NCBI GenBank assembly: GCA_031268245.1
Contig: JAIRXN010000223.1
Span: forward strand, 1-11,901
Direction: 5' to 3'
DNA: 11,901 nt
Source of the DNA: Treponema sp.
GTDB taxonomy: Bacteria > Spirochaetota > Spirochaetia > Treponematales > Breznakiellaceae
Shown here: positions 1 to 6,976 of the stretch, piece by piece
How the letters are laid out: each line of letters begins with the position of its first letter
How positions within the stretch are numbered: the stretch's first letter is position 1
The notes under the pieces: model-generated
Seen by the model: only the letters and a program-made list of their open reading frames with translations
What the model was told of the DNA's origin: nothing
The model's database searches: none
Made by a program: the position numbers and the translations under genes

Positions 1-221
1 CAGCGGATTCCGTTAACGACATTGAGGCGTTCAAAGGCTGCGTATAACTGCCCGCCTTCCAGGGGCGGCCCCTTTCCCAGCGGAGGCATAAAGTCAGCCC
101 TCAGTTCCAGATCATTATCGGAGAAGTTGAACAGAACATGCGCTCCGTTCTTATCCCCGGTCATAACTTCCTGGGAGCCCTGAGTCCGGGGTGTTTTTTC
201 TGCAGTATTTTCGTGTTCCAT
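1..221 (-). CDS. DUF342/FapA-like protein, N-terminal fragment
   Basis: This is the 5' end of a minus-strand gene that runs off the left edge; 73 codons are visible from an ATG at 221-219. The first 30 residues are polar and low in complexity. From about residue 30 the sequence (LFNFSDNDLELRADFMPP, then a GxGxPL stretch and LNVVNGI near residues 66-72) follows the pattern of the N-terminal domain of DUF342/FapA proteins: a strand pair ending in a 'PP', a short Gly-rich link, then a helix leading to 'GVxxGI'. FapA-like proteins are polymer-binding proteins of uncertain role, often found near motility or cell-envelope genes. No good ribosome binding site precedes the ATG, so the start could differ. 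The gene diverges from pgi with 178 bases between them. The reading frame is secure; the family call rests on a short fragment and is tentative. Confidence 0.5.
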   Translation of the reverse strand, partial: MEHENTAEKTPRTQGSQEVMTGDKNGAHVLFNFSDNDLELRADFMPPLGKGPPLEGGQLYAAFERLNVVNGIR

Positions 222-286
222 CTATCTACTTTACAGTATCGGCGAAAAGCCGCTTTTTATCTAACTTTGGCTTCCCGCGGGGCTAT

Positions 287-315
287 ATTTCAATTGAACG
301 GCCGGGTACTATAAT
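287..315 (+). promoter_or_regulatory. Candidate sigma-70 promoter of pgi
   Basis: A perfect -10 box TATAAT lies at 310-315. The best -35 at 17-base spacing is ATTTCA (287-292), only 3 of 6 matches, so the promoter may rely on the -10 box or on an activator. Transcription would start near 322 and give a leader of about 78 bases before the pgi ATG at 400. Confidence 0.5.
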
Positions 316-336
316 AGTGATAGGGGCCTGAGCTTG

Positions 337-391
337 TTCCAAAATCCGGGCAAGTTTTGGAATAGCCTCACCTATTCAGATCATATTGAGG
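337..391 (+). promoter_or_regulatory. Structured 5' leader of pgi (two potential hairpins)
   Basis: An 8-base perfect inverted repeat, TTCCAAAA (337-344) and TTTTGGAA (355-362), encloses a 10-base loop and can be lengthened outward by G-U and A-U pairs. Directly after it, CCTCA (366-370) can pair with TGAGG (387-391), which covers the start of the Shine-Dalgarno sequence GAGGAGG (388-394). Both lie between the predicted transcription start and the pgi ATG, so they could act on translation or mRNA stability. No known riboswitch class is recognised. The repeat is seen directly; its function is inference. Confidence 0.4.
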
Positions 392-394
392 AGG
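388..394 (+). promoter_or_regulatory. Ribosome binding site that fixes the pgi start
   Basis: GAGGAGG lies five bases before the ATG at 400. It decides in favour of this ATG over an upstream in-frame TTG at 334, which would add 22 residues with no family support and lacks a comparable site. Confidence 0.85.
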
Positions 395-399
395 ATCAC

Positions 400-1986
400 A
401 TGAATTTTACCAATTTTGACAAGACTGCCGCTTACGGGAAGTTGGCGGAACTGGCGCCGGCCTACAGGCATTTTGACTTTGTATCCGCACTCAATGCTGA
501 ACGGGTTGCGGCCTGTACCGTACCCATGGCCGGAGGGCTCAGCTACAACTATGCCGCCAAGGCAGTGGATGATGCGGTGATCAAGGCGCTTGCCGCCCTC
601 GCGGAGGAACAGGAACTTGTTGCCAAATACCATGCGGTCCTGGACGGTGAAACCATGAATACCGGTGAAGGCCGCAGGGTGCTGCATCATCTGCTCAGGG
701 GCCGTTTTGCAAACCCGGTGAGCGAAAAAGGCCGGGATATCGGAGAATTCTATCAGAATGAACTGAAACGTTTTTCCGGTTTTGCCTCCGATGTGAGAGC
801 CGGGAAGATCGCCCCCGCTCCGGGGAAGAAATTCAGCTCCGTAGCCCAGATCGGTATTGGCGGTTCAGACCTGGGGCCGCGGGCTATATGCCTGGCTCTG
901 GACAATTGGGCCGCACTTGGGGGCCGCAAGAAGCTTAATGCCGCATTCATCTCCAATGTGGATCCGGATGACGCCTCTGCAGTAACGGCATCCCTGCCAT
1001 TGGCGGAAACTCTCTTTGTTCTGGTAAGCAAGAGCGGCACAACCCAGGAAACGCTGGCCAACGAACTCTTTGTCAAGGATAAGCTTGTAAAGGCCGGTCT
1101 CGATCCTGCCAAACACATGGTGGCGGTAACCAGCGAAACCAGTCCCCTTGCGCATAATCCTGCATATCTGGATTCCTTTTACATTGATGATTATATCGGC
1201 GGCCGTTATTCTTCCAGTTCCGCAGTCGGCGGAGTGATACTGTCACTGGCATACGGCATGGAAACCTTCAGTGAATTTCTTTCGGGAGCCGCCGAAGCGG
1301 ACAAGCTCGCCCTCCGGGGAGACATTCACGAAAACGCCGCCCTCCTCGATGCCCTTATCGGGGTGTGGGAGAGGAACTTTTTGGCTTACCCCTACACGGC
1401 AATCCTCCCCTACAGCCAGGCCCTCTCCCGTTTCCCCGCTCATCTGCAGCAGCTTGACATGGAAAGTAACGGCAAACGGGTAAACAGGAACGGAGAACCA
1501 ATCGCCTATTCCACAGGCCCCGTCGTTTTCGGCGAGCCGGGAACCAACGGTCAGCACTCTTTCTACCAGCTCCTCCACCAGGGTACGGATATAGTGCCCC
1601 TGCAGTTCATCGGCTTTAACGAAAGCCAGCGCCGCGATGATGTTACGGTAGATAATTCCACAAGCCAGATAAAACTCAACGCAAACCTTGCCGCCCAGAT
1701 CATCGCCTTTGCCAAAGGCCACAAGGTTGAAGGGGAAAACAGGAACAAGGAATTCCCCGGCGGCCGCCCCTCAAGTCTCATCTGCGGGAAAAAACTCGAA
1801 GCCCGGAGCATCGGCGCTCTTCTCTCTCACTTTGAAAACAAGGTGATGTTCCAGGGTTTTGTGTGGAACATCAACAGCTTCGATCAGGAAGGTGTTCAGT
1901 TGGGGAAGATCCTTACCAAAAAAGTTCTCTCGGGCAATTCAGGCGACCCTGCCCTGGATGCCTACAGCAAACTGCTGGGAGTGTAA
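400..1986 (+). CDS. pgi: Glucose-6-phosphate isomerase
   Basis: Catalyses the interconversion of glucose 6-phosphate and fructose 6-phosphate, the second step of glycolysis, in the cytoplasm. From the ATG at 400 the protein is 528 residues, the size of the long bacterial type. Family motifs are all present: GIGGSDLG (152-159) and SKSGTT (210-215) in the sugar-phosphate (SIS) pocket, the first signature around IGGRYSSSSAVGG (266-278), MESNGK (354-359) with the catalytic-base Glu355, GTNGQHSFYQ (381-390) with His386, and the C-terminal signature GFVWNINSFDQEGVQLGK (486-503) ending in the active-site Lys503. The gene stands alone: it diverges from the FapA-like gene and converges on the histidine kinase gene, with 26 bases between the two stop codons. 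The ribosome binding site is strong and the leader is structured. There are no frameshifts or missing key residues. Confidence 0.98.
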   Translation: MNFTNFDKTAAYGKLAELAPAYRHFDFVSALNAERVAACTVPMAGGLSYNYAAKAVDDAVIKALAALAEEQELVAKYHAVLDGETMNTGEGRRVLHHLLRGRFANPVSEKGRDIGEFYQNELKRFSGFASDVRAGKIAPAPGKKFSSVAQIGIGGSDLGPRAICLALDNWAALGGRKKLNAAFISNVDPDDASAVTASLPLAETLFVLVSKSGTTQETLANELFVKDKLVKAGLDPAKHMVAVTSETSPLAHNPAYLDSFYIDDYIGGRYSSSSAVGGVILSLAYGMETFSEFLSGAAEADKLALRGDIHENAALLDALIGVWERNFLAYPYTAILPYSQALSRFPAHLQQLDMESNGKRVNRNGEPIAYSTGPVVFGEPGTNGQHSFYQLLHQGTDIVPLQFIGFNESQRRDDVTVDNSTSQIKLNANLAAQIIAFAKGHKVEGENRNKEFPGGRPSSLICGKKLEARSIGALLSHFENKVMFQGFVWNINSFDQEGVQLGKILTKKVLSGNSGDPALDAYSKLLGV

Positions 1987-2012
1987 GGAACTGCGCAGAT
2001 CCTAAGGATGGA

Positions 2013-4034
2013 TCATGAACCGGGAAGTTCCCGGTAAAGGCTTTTTTTGATTTCCGTAATATTAAGGGGTTTTGAAATATGGTCGTTCATACCCGCGGCA
2101 AGGCTGGCTTCCCGGTCTTCCTTCATGGCGTTGGCGGTCATTGCGATTATGGGTATTCCCTTTGGATATTCCCGGTTTTTTCCCCGGCGTTCCGCTTCAA
2201 TAGCGCGGATACGGCGGGCCGCCTCAAGTCCGTCCATAATGGGCATACGGATATCCATGAAAATGAGGGAATAGTCTTTTTTTAAAAAGGCTTCCACCGC
2301 CTCCTTTCCGTTACCGGCAATATCCACCTGCGCTCCCAGATCCGAAAGAACCGCCAGGGCGATTTCCTGATTAATCTCGTTATCTTCCGCAAGGAGAAAT
2401 CTATGCCCTTCATAGCGCCGGTTCTCCATTTCCGGAGTAATCTCAGACTCCTTTGACGTTTCGCTTTCCGAAGTTTCCAATTCAACAAAGAACGCAAACA
2501 CGCTGCCTTTTCCCGGTTCGCTTGAGACGGTGATGGCGCCTCCCATGAGTTCCACCAGCGTCTTGCTGATGGAAAGTCCCAGCCCCGTGCCGCCGAATCT
2601 GCGGGCGGTGGAACTGTCCGCCTGGGCGAACGGCTGAAAGAGAACATTCTGCTGTTCCGAACTCATCCCGATACCGCTGTCGCGAACCATGCAATCCAGC
2701 CGGATTTTTGTTTTTGCGGAAAACTCTGATGAAAGTTCCGGTGACAGGAGCCGGCTCTTTAGTTCCAGGCCGATGGAACCCTGATTGGTGAATTTTACCG
2801 CGTTCCCCAAAAGGTTAAGCAGGATCTGCGAAAGCCTGAGCGCGTCTCCCCGCACGAAGGAAGGGATCGATTCATCCAGGGTAACAATAAATTCCAGGCT
2901 TTTTTCATCAATGCGGGGCAGCATAAGTTCGCGGATATTGTCGATCAATCCAATGAGATTAAAGTTATCGTTTTCCAGTTCCAGTTTGCCCGCTTCAATT
3001 TTTGAAAAGTCCAGTATGTCATTGATGATCCCCAAAAGCAGAGAAGCGGAAGACTGTATTTTTTTCAGGTACTCCCGGCATTGCCCGGGCGTTTCGGCCT
3101 GCATGGCAAGACGGGTCATTCCCAGGACACCGTTCATAGGGGTACGGATCTCATGGCTCATCCGGGCGAGAAAATCCCGCTGGGCTGTGTTGGCCGCCTC
3201 CGCCCGGATCAGCGCCTGCTGTGATTCATTGGCCTTGATAATTTCATCGGCCATGTTGTTGATGCTGTCCACCACTTCGCCGAGTTCGCCGCCTGTCTTG
3301 CCGATTTTTTTGGAAAGATCAAAACGCAGGAACCGGACTCCGTTTACGATACGGTTTATGTCCTGGAGGATCCGCCGGGAAAGGAGGAGCACCAGAATAA
3401 AGGCCAGGCCGTAGGTGATACTCGAGATTAAAAAAACCCGCCGGGTAATGGTACGCAGTTCTTCTTCTATATCGGTAACAAGTTCGTTGGCCCAGATATA
3501 ACCTATGGCGTTCCCGTTCCGGATAACCGGATGCATGGCGTTCATAATGTTTCCCCGCACCATCGATCCGGTGGACACCATGGCAGTACCGTTTGCCATT
3601 ACCGTTCTGCCCAGGTGGTCTTCTCCGATGGGACGCCCGACAAAATCGCCGAATTCGGCGGAAGGCCCATAGGTTAGGATGGCGTCCAGTTCCCGTGAAT
3701 AGTAGCCGATCCCCAGCCCCATATACGCCGAGGCCACAATATCGGTAACGGCCGCAAGTTCCCGGTTAAGAGCGGCTATTTTTTCTTCCCGGGAAGCGGA
3801 TTCGGCCCCCCGGCGGCGCAGAATATCGTCATAGGTATCGTCTCCCAGGCATTTGTCCAAAACGACGGCAATACCCAGCAGCTTGTCCTGCTTTTCGCCC
3901 AGTACCGAATAGCTTATATAGCCGGAGATATACCGGATTATGACAAGTGATATAATCATAAATAGGAGAAAAATCAGAAGCATCTTTCCCTGTATTGAGT
4001 AAAAGAATCCCACTTTTCTCATTATATTAACCAT
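2013..4034 (-). CDS. Membrane hybrid sensor histidine kinase with C-terminal receiver
   Basis: A two-component signalling protein predicted to autophosphorylate on His and pass the phosphate to its own receiver. Order of parts: transmembrane segment 1 (about 17-37); an extracytoplasmic sensor of some 160 residues with a Cache/PAS-like end (about 120-190, including MVRGNIMNAMHPVIRNG and GYIWANEL); transmembrane segment 2 (about 200-218); HAMP (about 219-271); HisKA with FLARMSHEIRTPMNG (phospho-acceptor His294); HATPase with N box LLGNAVKFTN (408-417), RDSGIGM (451-457) and GGTGLGLS (481-488); an acidic linker (about 519-540); receiver (545-670) with Glu550/Asp551, phospho-acceptor Asp594, Thr633 and Lys655. 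All catalytic residues are present. No HPt or output regulator is nearby, so it is an orphan and its ligand is unknown. The start is unsettled: ATGs at 4034 and 4022 lack ribosome binding sites, while Met18 (3983) is preceded by AGGGAAAG but would lose the basic residues before the first membrane segment. Confidence 0.93.
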   Translation of the reverse strand: MVNIMRKVGFFYSIQGKMLLIFLLFMIISLVIIRYISGYISYSVLGEKQDKLLGIAVVLDKCLGDDTYDDILRRRGAESASREEKIAALNRELAAVTDIVASAYMGLGIGYYSRELDAILTYGPSAEFGDFVGRPIGEDHLGRTVMANGTAMVSTGSMVRGNIMNAMHPVIRNGNAIGYIWANELVTDIEEELRTITRRVFLISSITYGLAFILVLLLSRRILQDINRIVNGVRFLRFDLSKKIGKTGGELGEVVDSINNMADEIIKANESQQALIRAEAANTAQRDFLARMSHEIRTPMNGVLGMTRLAMQAETPGQCREYLKKIQSSASLLLGIINDILDFSKIEAGKLELENDNFNLIGLIDNIRELMLPRIDEKSLEFIVTLDESIPSFVRGDALRLSQILLNLLGNAVKFTNQGSIGLELKSRLLSPELSSEFSAKTKIRLDCMVRDSGIGMSSEQQNVLFQPFAQADSSTARRFGGTGLGLSISKTLVELMGGAITVSSEPGKGSVFAFFVELETSESETSKESEITPEMENRRYEGHRFLLAEDNEINQEIALAVLSDLGAQVDIAGNGKEAVEAFLKKDYSLIFMDIRMPIMDGLEAARRIRAIEAERRGKNREYPKGIPIIAMTANAMKEDREASLAAGMNDHISKPLNITEIKKSLYRELPGS
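2020..2048 (+). terminator. Possible terminator for pgi
   Basis: A near-perfect palindrome, CCGGGAAGTTCCCGG (2020-2034; six-base-pair stem, three-base loop), is followed after seven bases by a run of seven T (2042-2048). It sits 33 bases past the pgi stop and inside the last codons of the convergent kinase gene. The gap between stem and T run is longer than in a standard intrinsic terminator, so the call is weak. No matching T run exists on the minus strand for the kinase transcript. Confidence 0.35.
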
Positions 4035-4061
4035 TATGATACGGCATTGGGAATTTGTCCA
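4033..4061 (-). promoter_or_regulatory. Candidate promoter of the histidine kinase gene
   Basis: Read on the minus strand, TGGACA (4061-4056) and CATAAT (4038-4033) each match the sigma-70 consensus at 5 of 6 positions and are 17 bases apart. Transcription would begin near 4026. That places the ATG at 4034 upstream of the transcript and leaves the ATG at 4022 almost leaderless, or points to the ATG at 3983, which has a ribosome binding site. Confidence 0.45.
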
Positions 4062-4139
4062 TTAATCGGGGTTCTTTCAAAATATACTATGGAGATAATT
4101 ACAATCGGAACGGATGGCGGCAATTCTTTAGTTATGCGC

Positions 4140-4159
4140 TGATTACATGCGGCTAATCA
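4140..4159. repeat. Small inverted repeat between M28 gene and kinase gene
   Basis: TGATTA (4140-4145) and TAATCA (4154-4159) form a perfect six-base inverted repeat with an eight-base centre. It lies just past the stop of the M28-like gene and about 80 bases upstream of the kinase promoter. It lacks a T run, so it is not a clear terminator; an operator is possible. Nothing else is visible in the 133-base gap 4035-4167 apart from the kinase promoter. Confidence 0.25.
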
Positions 4160-4167
4160 CTGCTTCT

Positions 4168-5106
4168 TTAGCCTTCACACAAAGCCTGTGCAAAACGGGT
4201 GATGAGCGGATATTCGCGGGGGGTGAGTCTCAGGTGGCTGTCACCCGGGCCGTTGAGAGAACGCCATGTTTCCGGAAAAAAGCGGCGTTCCTTCTGATCT
4301 TTAGGTTTTTCATGTATGCTGCGGCTTATCAGGGATACTGCAAATTCCGGATGGAGGCGCAGAAATTCGGTAAAGAGGCTTGCCTCTTCCCTGGGAAGGA
4401 CGGTGATCGTCTGGGCCGGGAGTCCTGCCCTGAGAAAGCCCGCATCGTCGGAAAGGGGCGTGGGGAGGAGAAGCACCCTGTCGAGTCTGAGATCCCTGGC
4501 GCTTTCCAGCGCGTGAGAGCGCAGACCCTGGATAAGTTCACGCAGTTTGAGGAAGGGAGCCCTCTCTTCGTTTTTTAGCAGTGTATCTGCGGCGGTAGAA
4601 ATAATGATGGTGTCTCCTGTTCCGCATGCGTCAAAGACATAAATCCTGGCATCCGCAAGCCCTCCGTCCCGGAGTGTTGAGGCAAGGCTGTAGGCTCCCT
4701 GATCTTCGATGCTTTCTCCCTCCCCAAGCTCTTCCTTGTCTGTAAAGAAGATCATCCAGAAACCCTGCTTTCCGGAGACGAGTTTCTGGGCGGTAACGAT
4801 AAGCTGAAAAACCGCAGCGCTGTTGTCGTTGGCGCCCGAACTTCCCGGAAAGCGGTCGTAATGGGCCATAAGGATGACAGGATTTCTGCCGCGGAAGGGC
4901 AGCCCTCCCGCACGGATACTCTCTTCCGGAGGGAGTATCAAAAAATGCCTGTTTCCCGCAATCGGAAGCACGAGGGAATTGAGCCCCGCCTCATCCAGAA
5001 CGGAAGAGATGATCGAGTAACGGTCTGCCTGGGGCGCAATAAATTCCATAAAACGGTTATAGGGAAACCGGGCCGTCCGGGGATCAAAGAAATCCAGCGC
5101 CGTCAT
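4168..5106 (-). CDS. M28-family zinc peptidase homologue with atypical metal site
   Basis: A 312-residue protein of the M28 aminopeptidase/glutaminyl cyclase fold. Seen motifs: AHYDRFPG (81-88) with His82, SGANDNSAA (90-98) with bridging Asp94, DKEELG (123-128) with the Glu125/Glu126 pair, and VFDACG (157-162) with Asp159. These match four of the five family metal ligands. The fifth, His in the SDH-x-x-F...GxP motif, is replaced: LSDDAGFLRAGLP (218-230) has Asp221 in that column. A Trp-containing C-terminal segment (TWRSL, about 280-284) is also typical of related proteins. No signal peptide is visible, so it is probably cytoplasmic. It is the last gene of a four-gene operon, starting four bases after the pdxY stop, with no good ribosome binding site of its own, which suggests translational coupling. 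The substrate is unknown; it may be an active aminopeptidase or deformylase-like amidohydrolase, or have altered catalysis. Confidence 0.8.
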   Translation of the reverse strand: MTALDFFDPRTARFPYNRFMEFIAPQADRYSIISSVLDEAGLNSLVLPIAGNRHFLILPPEESIRAGGLPFRGRNPVILMAHYDRFPGSSGANDNSAAVFQLIVTAQKLVSGKQGFWMIFFTDKEELGEGESIEDQGAYSLASTLRDGGLADARIYVFDACGTGDTIIISTAADTLLKNEERAPFLKLRELIQGLRSHALESARDLRLDRVLLLPTPLSDDAGFLRAGLPAQTITVLPREEASLFTEFLRLHPEFAVSLISRSIHEKPKDQKERRFFPETWRSLNGPGDSHLRLTPREYPLITRFAQALCEG

Positions 5107-5110
5107 GTTT

Positions 5111-6022
5111 TTACAGCTTTTCTGCGGAAAACATAAACGCCGGATTGGATAACTGATCCTGGGCCGCGATAATCAGGAGTTCATCCGCTTTGGCTTTCCA
5201 TGTCTCTTCGATGATGCCGTAGACGCTGGCCGCGCATTTTTCCAGGGCTTCCTTTATGTCAAAGTGTTCAGGAGGGGAAGCTTCGCCTGCTTCCTCAAAC
5301 CCTGTTGGCCTTCCGAGAAGTCTCGCCAGAAACACTGCGGTGGTAAGATCCCCTGCCCCGGCGAAACTCCTGCCGATTGGAATTTCCGGAGTACGCACCA
5401 GCCAGAGATCCTTTCCGCTGGAGGCCAGCATAGCGATCTCCGCCTGTCCTTTCCGCGCCTGTTCCTCCCTGCAGCGAAAACTGGTTACCAGAACTGTCCG
5501 GGGGCCCATGGAATGGAGGCGTGCAACAGCCCTGGCCGCGCCTTCCATGGCGCCTGAATCCATGCCGGTAAGCGCCTCAAGTTCAAACTGATTGGGAGTA
5601 ACAATGTCGGCCCTGGGGATAATTTCACTGCGGAAAATTTCAGGAATCCCGGGCTTTACATAGAAGCCCCTTTCCAGATCCCCCATCACCGGATCGCAGC
5701 AGTACAGGGCTTTTGGGGAAGCGGCCTTCACCATATCCAGGGCCCTGAGTATCGCCTTCCCGGTGGATGCGTCCCCCATGTAGCCGGAAAGCACGGCCCG
5801 GCAGTTTTTCAGTACGCCCCGGTCTTCAAGGCCCTGCACCAGATCCTGCACCAGATCCGCGCCCAGTACCGTTCCCTTCCAGGCGCCGTAACCGGTATGA
5901 TTTGAAAATTCAACCGTGTTGACCGCCCATACCTCGTGACCCAGCCTCTGGAGGGGGAAGACGGCGGAACTGTTGCCCGCGTGTCCGTAGACCACATGGG
6001 ACTGAATGGAAAGAACAGCCAT
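5111..6022 (-). CDS. pdxY: Pyridoxal kinase
   Basis: Phosphorylates pyridoxal (and possibly pyridoxine or pyridoxamine) with ATP to supply pyridoxal 5'-phosphate, in the cytoplasm; a salvage-pathway enzyme of the ribokinase-like superfamily. The 303-residue length is slightly above the usual 285-290. Diagnostic stretches: the N-terminal substrate loop LSIQSHVVYGHAGNSSAVFP (4-23), VNTVEFSNHTGYG (34-46), AVLSGYMGD (76-84), CDPVMGD (109-115), TPNQFELEALTG (142-153), and the anion-hole/catalytic motif AGAGDLTTAVF (221-231) with catalytic Asp225. The C-terminal AAQDQLSNP (286-294) is the typical PdxY/PdxK ending. The start has a GGGA about 11 bases upstream and follows the ParB-like gene stop by three bases. 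A 12-base tandem duplication (5833-5856) encodes DLVQDLVQ (57-64). Third gene of the operon. Confidence 0.95.
   Translation of the reverse strand: MAVLSIQSHVVYGHAGNSSAVFPLQRLGHEVWAVNTVEFSNHTGYGAWKGTVLGADLVQDLVQGLEDRGVLKNCRAVLSGYMGDASTGKAILRALDMVKAASPKALYCCDPVMGDLERGFYVKPGIPEIFRSEIIPRADIVTPNQFELEALTGMDSGAMEGAARAVARLHSMGPRTVLVTSFRCREEQARKGQAEIAMLASSGKDLWLVRTPEIPIGRSFAGAGDLTTAVFLARLLGRPTGFEEAGEASPPEHFDIKEALEKCAASVYGIIEETWKAKADELLIIAAQDQLSNPAFMFSAEKL
5833..5858. repeat. 12-base tandem duplication inside pdxY
   Basis: CCTGCACCAGAT occurs twice back to back (5833-5844, 5845-5856), followed by CC. On the coding strand it gives DLVQ-DLVQ in a surface helix region. It is in frame, so expansion or contraction would add or remove four residues without a frameshift. 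Confidence 0.8.
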
Positions 6023-6025
6023 ATT

Positions 6026-6976
6026 TTATTTTTTCCCTTTTTTGCGTAAAATTTTAACAAAGCGGTCAAAAAATTTACCCGCGGCAAATGCAATCATCCT
6101 GAAGAAGAAGAAATCGTACTCCCCGTATTTGGAAACAAAGTCCCTGGCCGCATCCTGTAAATCGTAGCATCCGTACTTTTTTTTGAGAAAATCCCAGTGC
6201 TTGACAATCCATACATAGAGATCCGCGGGTTTCCTGCCGGGAAAATTCACAAGCATATTGTTCTCTTCGATAATCTGTATTGTGGGCTGATATACATTTT
6301 TGTACCAGGATACCAGAGCATCGGAGAAGGGAATTTCTTCTTCTTTTTCTTCGTTCAAAAAATATTTATGTACGAGAATATGATTATAGATCACATTGTA
6401 ACGGCCGGTCGCGGTAAATTCAAGATCCCCGTCGCCGGTAAGTTCTTCAAAACGGGTTTTTTCATAGAAGATCTTTTTTTCATATTCGAGAAGGGCCTTG
6501 TTAAGTTCTTCCGTGGTGGCGTTTGGAGGAATATGGATCTCTGTGGAGAGGCTTATCACTTCGGCGTCAATGTTTTCGATGCCCTGCATCTTTGCTACGG
6601 AAACCCGGTGATTCCCGTCCCGGACAAAGTAGGCTCCTCCAATCTCGTAGAGCTGGATTGGGGGCAGGTTCAGATCCTGAATGGAAGCCATGTCTACCCG
6701 CATCCAGCGGCTGCGGAGAAATTCCTTTCTGGGAAGGAAGTGTTTGTTGAAGTCGTTGTAACGGCCTTCGCTCCCCACTATGCGGTTAATGGGCACCGTC
6801 CGCATTCCCAGGTAAACCTGGCCGCCGGGCTTGAGAATGTCCTTGACATCATTGAAGGAGAGCAGTTTGTTGCGATCCGAATTTATAAAAGAACCGATCC
6901 GGGAAAACAATTCCCTGCTGCGGGCCCGGTTAAAATCTTCGTTGGCCTGTACTTTGACAATATCGGAAGCGCCCAT
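6026..6976 (-). CDS. ParB/sulfiredoxin-fold-like protein, function unknown
   Basis: A soluble 316-residue protein with no signal peptide. The region 51-140 resembles ParB/Srx-type N-terminal domains: GGQVYLGMRTVPINRIVGS (51-69), a conserved GRYNDF (71-76), then LPPIQLYEIGGAYFVRDG (104-121) leading into GNHRVSVAK (121-129). GNHRVSVA matches the GxxRxxA nucleotide/phosphate motif of this fold, which in ParB binds CTP and in sulfiredoxin binds ATP. The C-terminal half (about 150-316) is a charged, helical stretch of no recognised family, with an aromatic run near 288-293 and a very basic tail (ILRKKGKK). No helix-turn-helix is apparent, so chromosome partition is unlikely. The ATG directly follows the TAA of the metallophosphoesterase gene (zero gap) and its ribosome binding site, GGGGAAGGA, lies in the end of that gene. 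The close pairing suggests a joint role, but the function is not known. Confidence 0.72.
   Translation of the reverse strand: MGASDIVKVQANEDFNRARSRELFSRIGSFINSDRNKLLSFNDVKDILKPGGQVYLGMRTVPINRIVGSEGRYNDFNKHFLPRKEFLRSRWMRVDMASIQDLNLPPIQLYEIGGAYFVRDGNHRVSVAKMQGIENIDAEVISLSTEIHIPPNATTEELNKALLEYEKKIFYEKTRFEELTGDGDLEFTATGRYNVIYNHILVHKYFLNEEKEEEIPFSDALVSWYKNVYQPTIQIIEENNMLVNFPGRKPADLYVWIVKHWDFLKKKYGCYDLQDAARDFVSKYGEYDFFFFRMIAFAAGKFFDRFVKILRKKGKK

Noticed and set aside
240..258. CGGC-GAAAA-GCCG hairpin followed by CTTTTT, like a small terminator on the plus strand
   Set aside because: The stem is only four base pairs and no plus-strand gene precedes it; it lies in the divergent gap before pgi.
334..399. 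N-terminal extension of pgi from a TTG at 334
   Set aside because: The ATG at 400 has a strong ribosome binding site and starts where the family does; the added 22 residues run through the leader hairpins and have no family support.
2785..3414. 209-codon plus-strand open frame opposite the kinase gene
   Set aside because: Ser/Arg-rich low-quality translation, a shadow of the conserved HisKA and HAMP coding sequence.
6101..6345. Short trinucleotide runs (GAA and TTC) in the ParB-like gene
   Set aside because: They encode short Phe and Glu/Lys runs in frame, are only a few units long, and do not look like phase-variation tracts.
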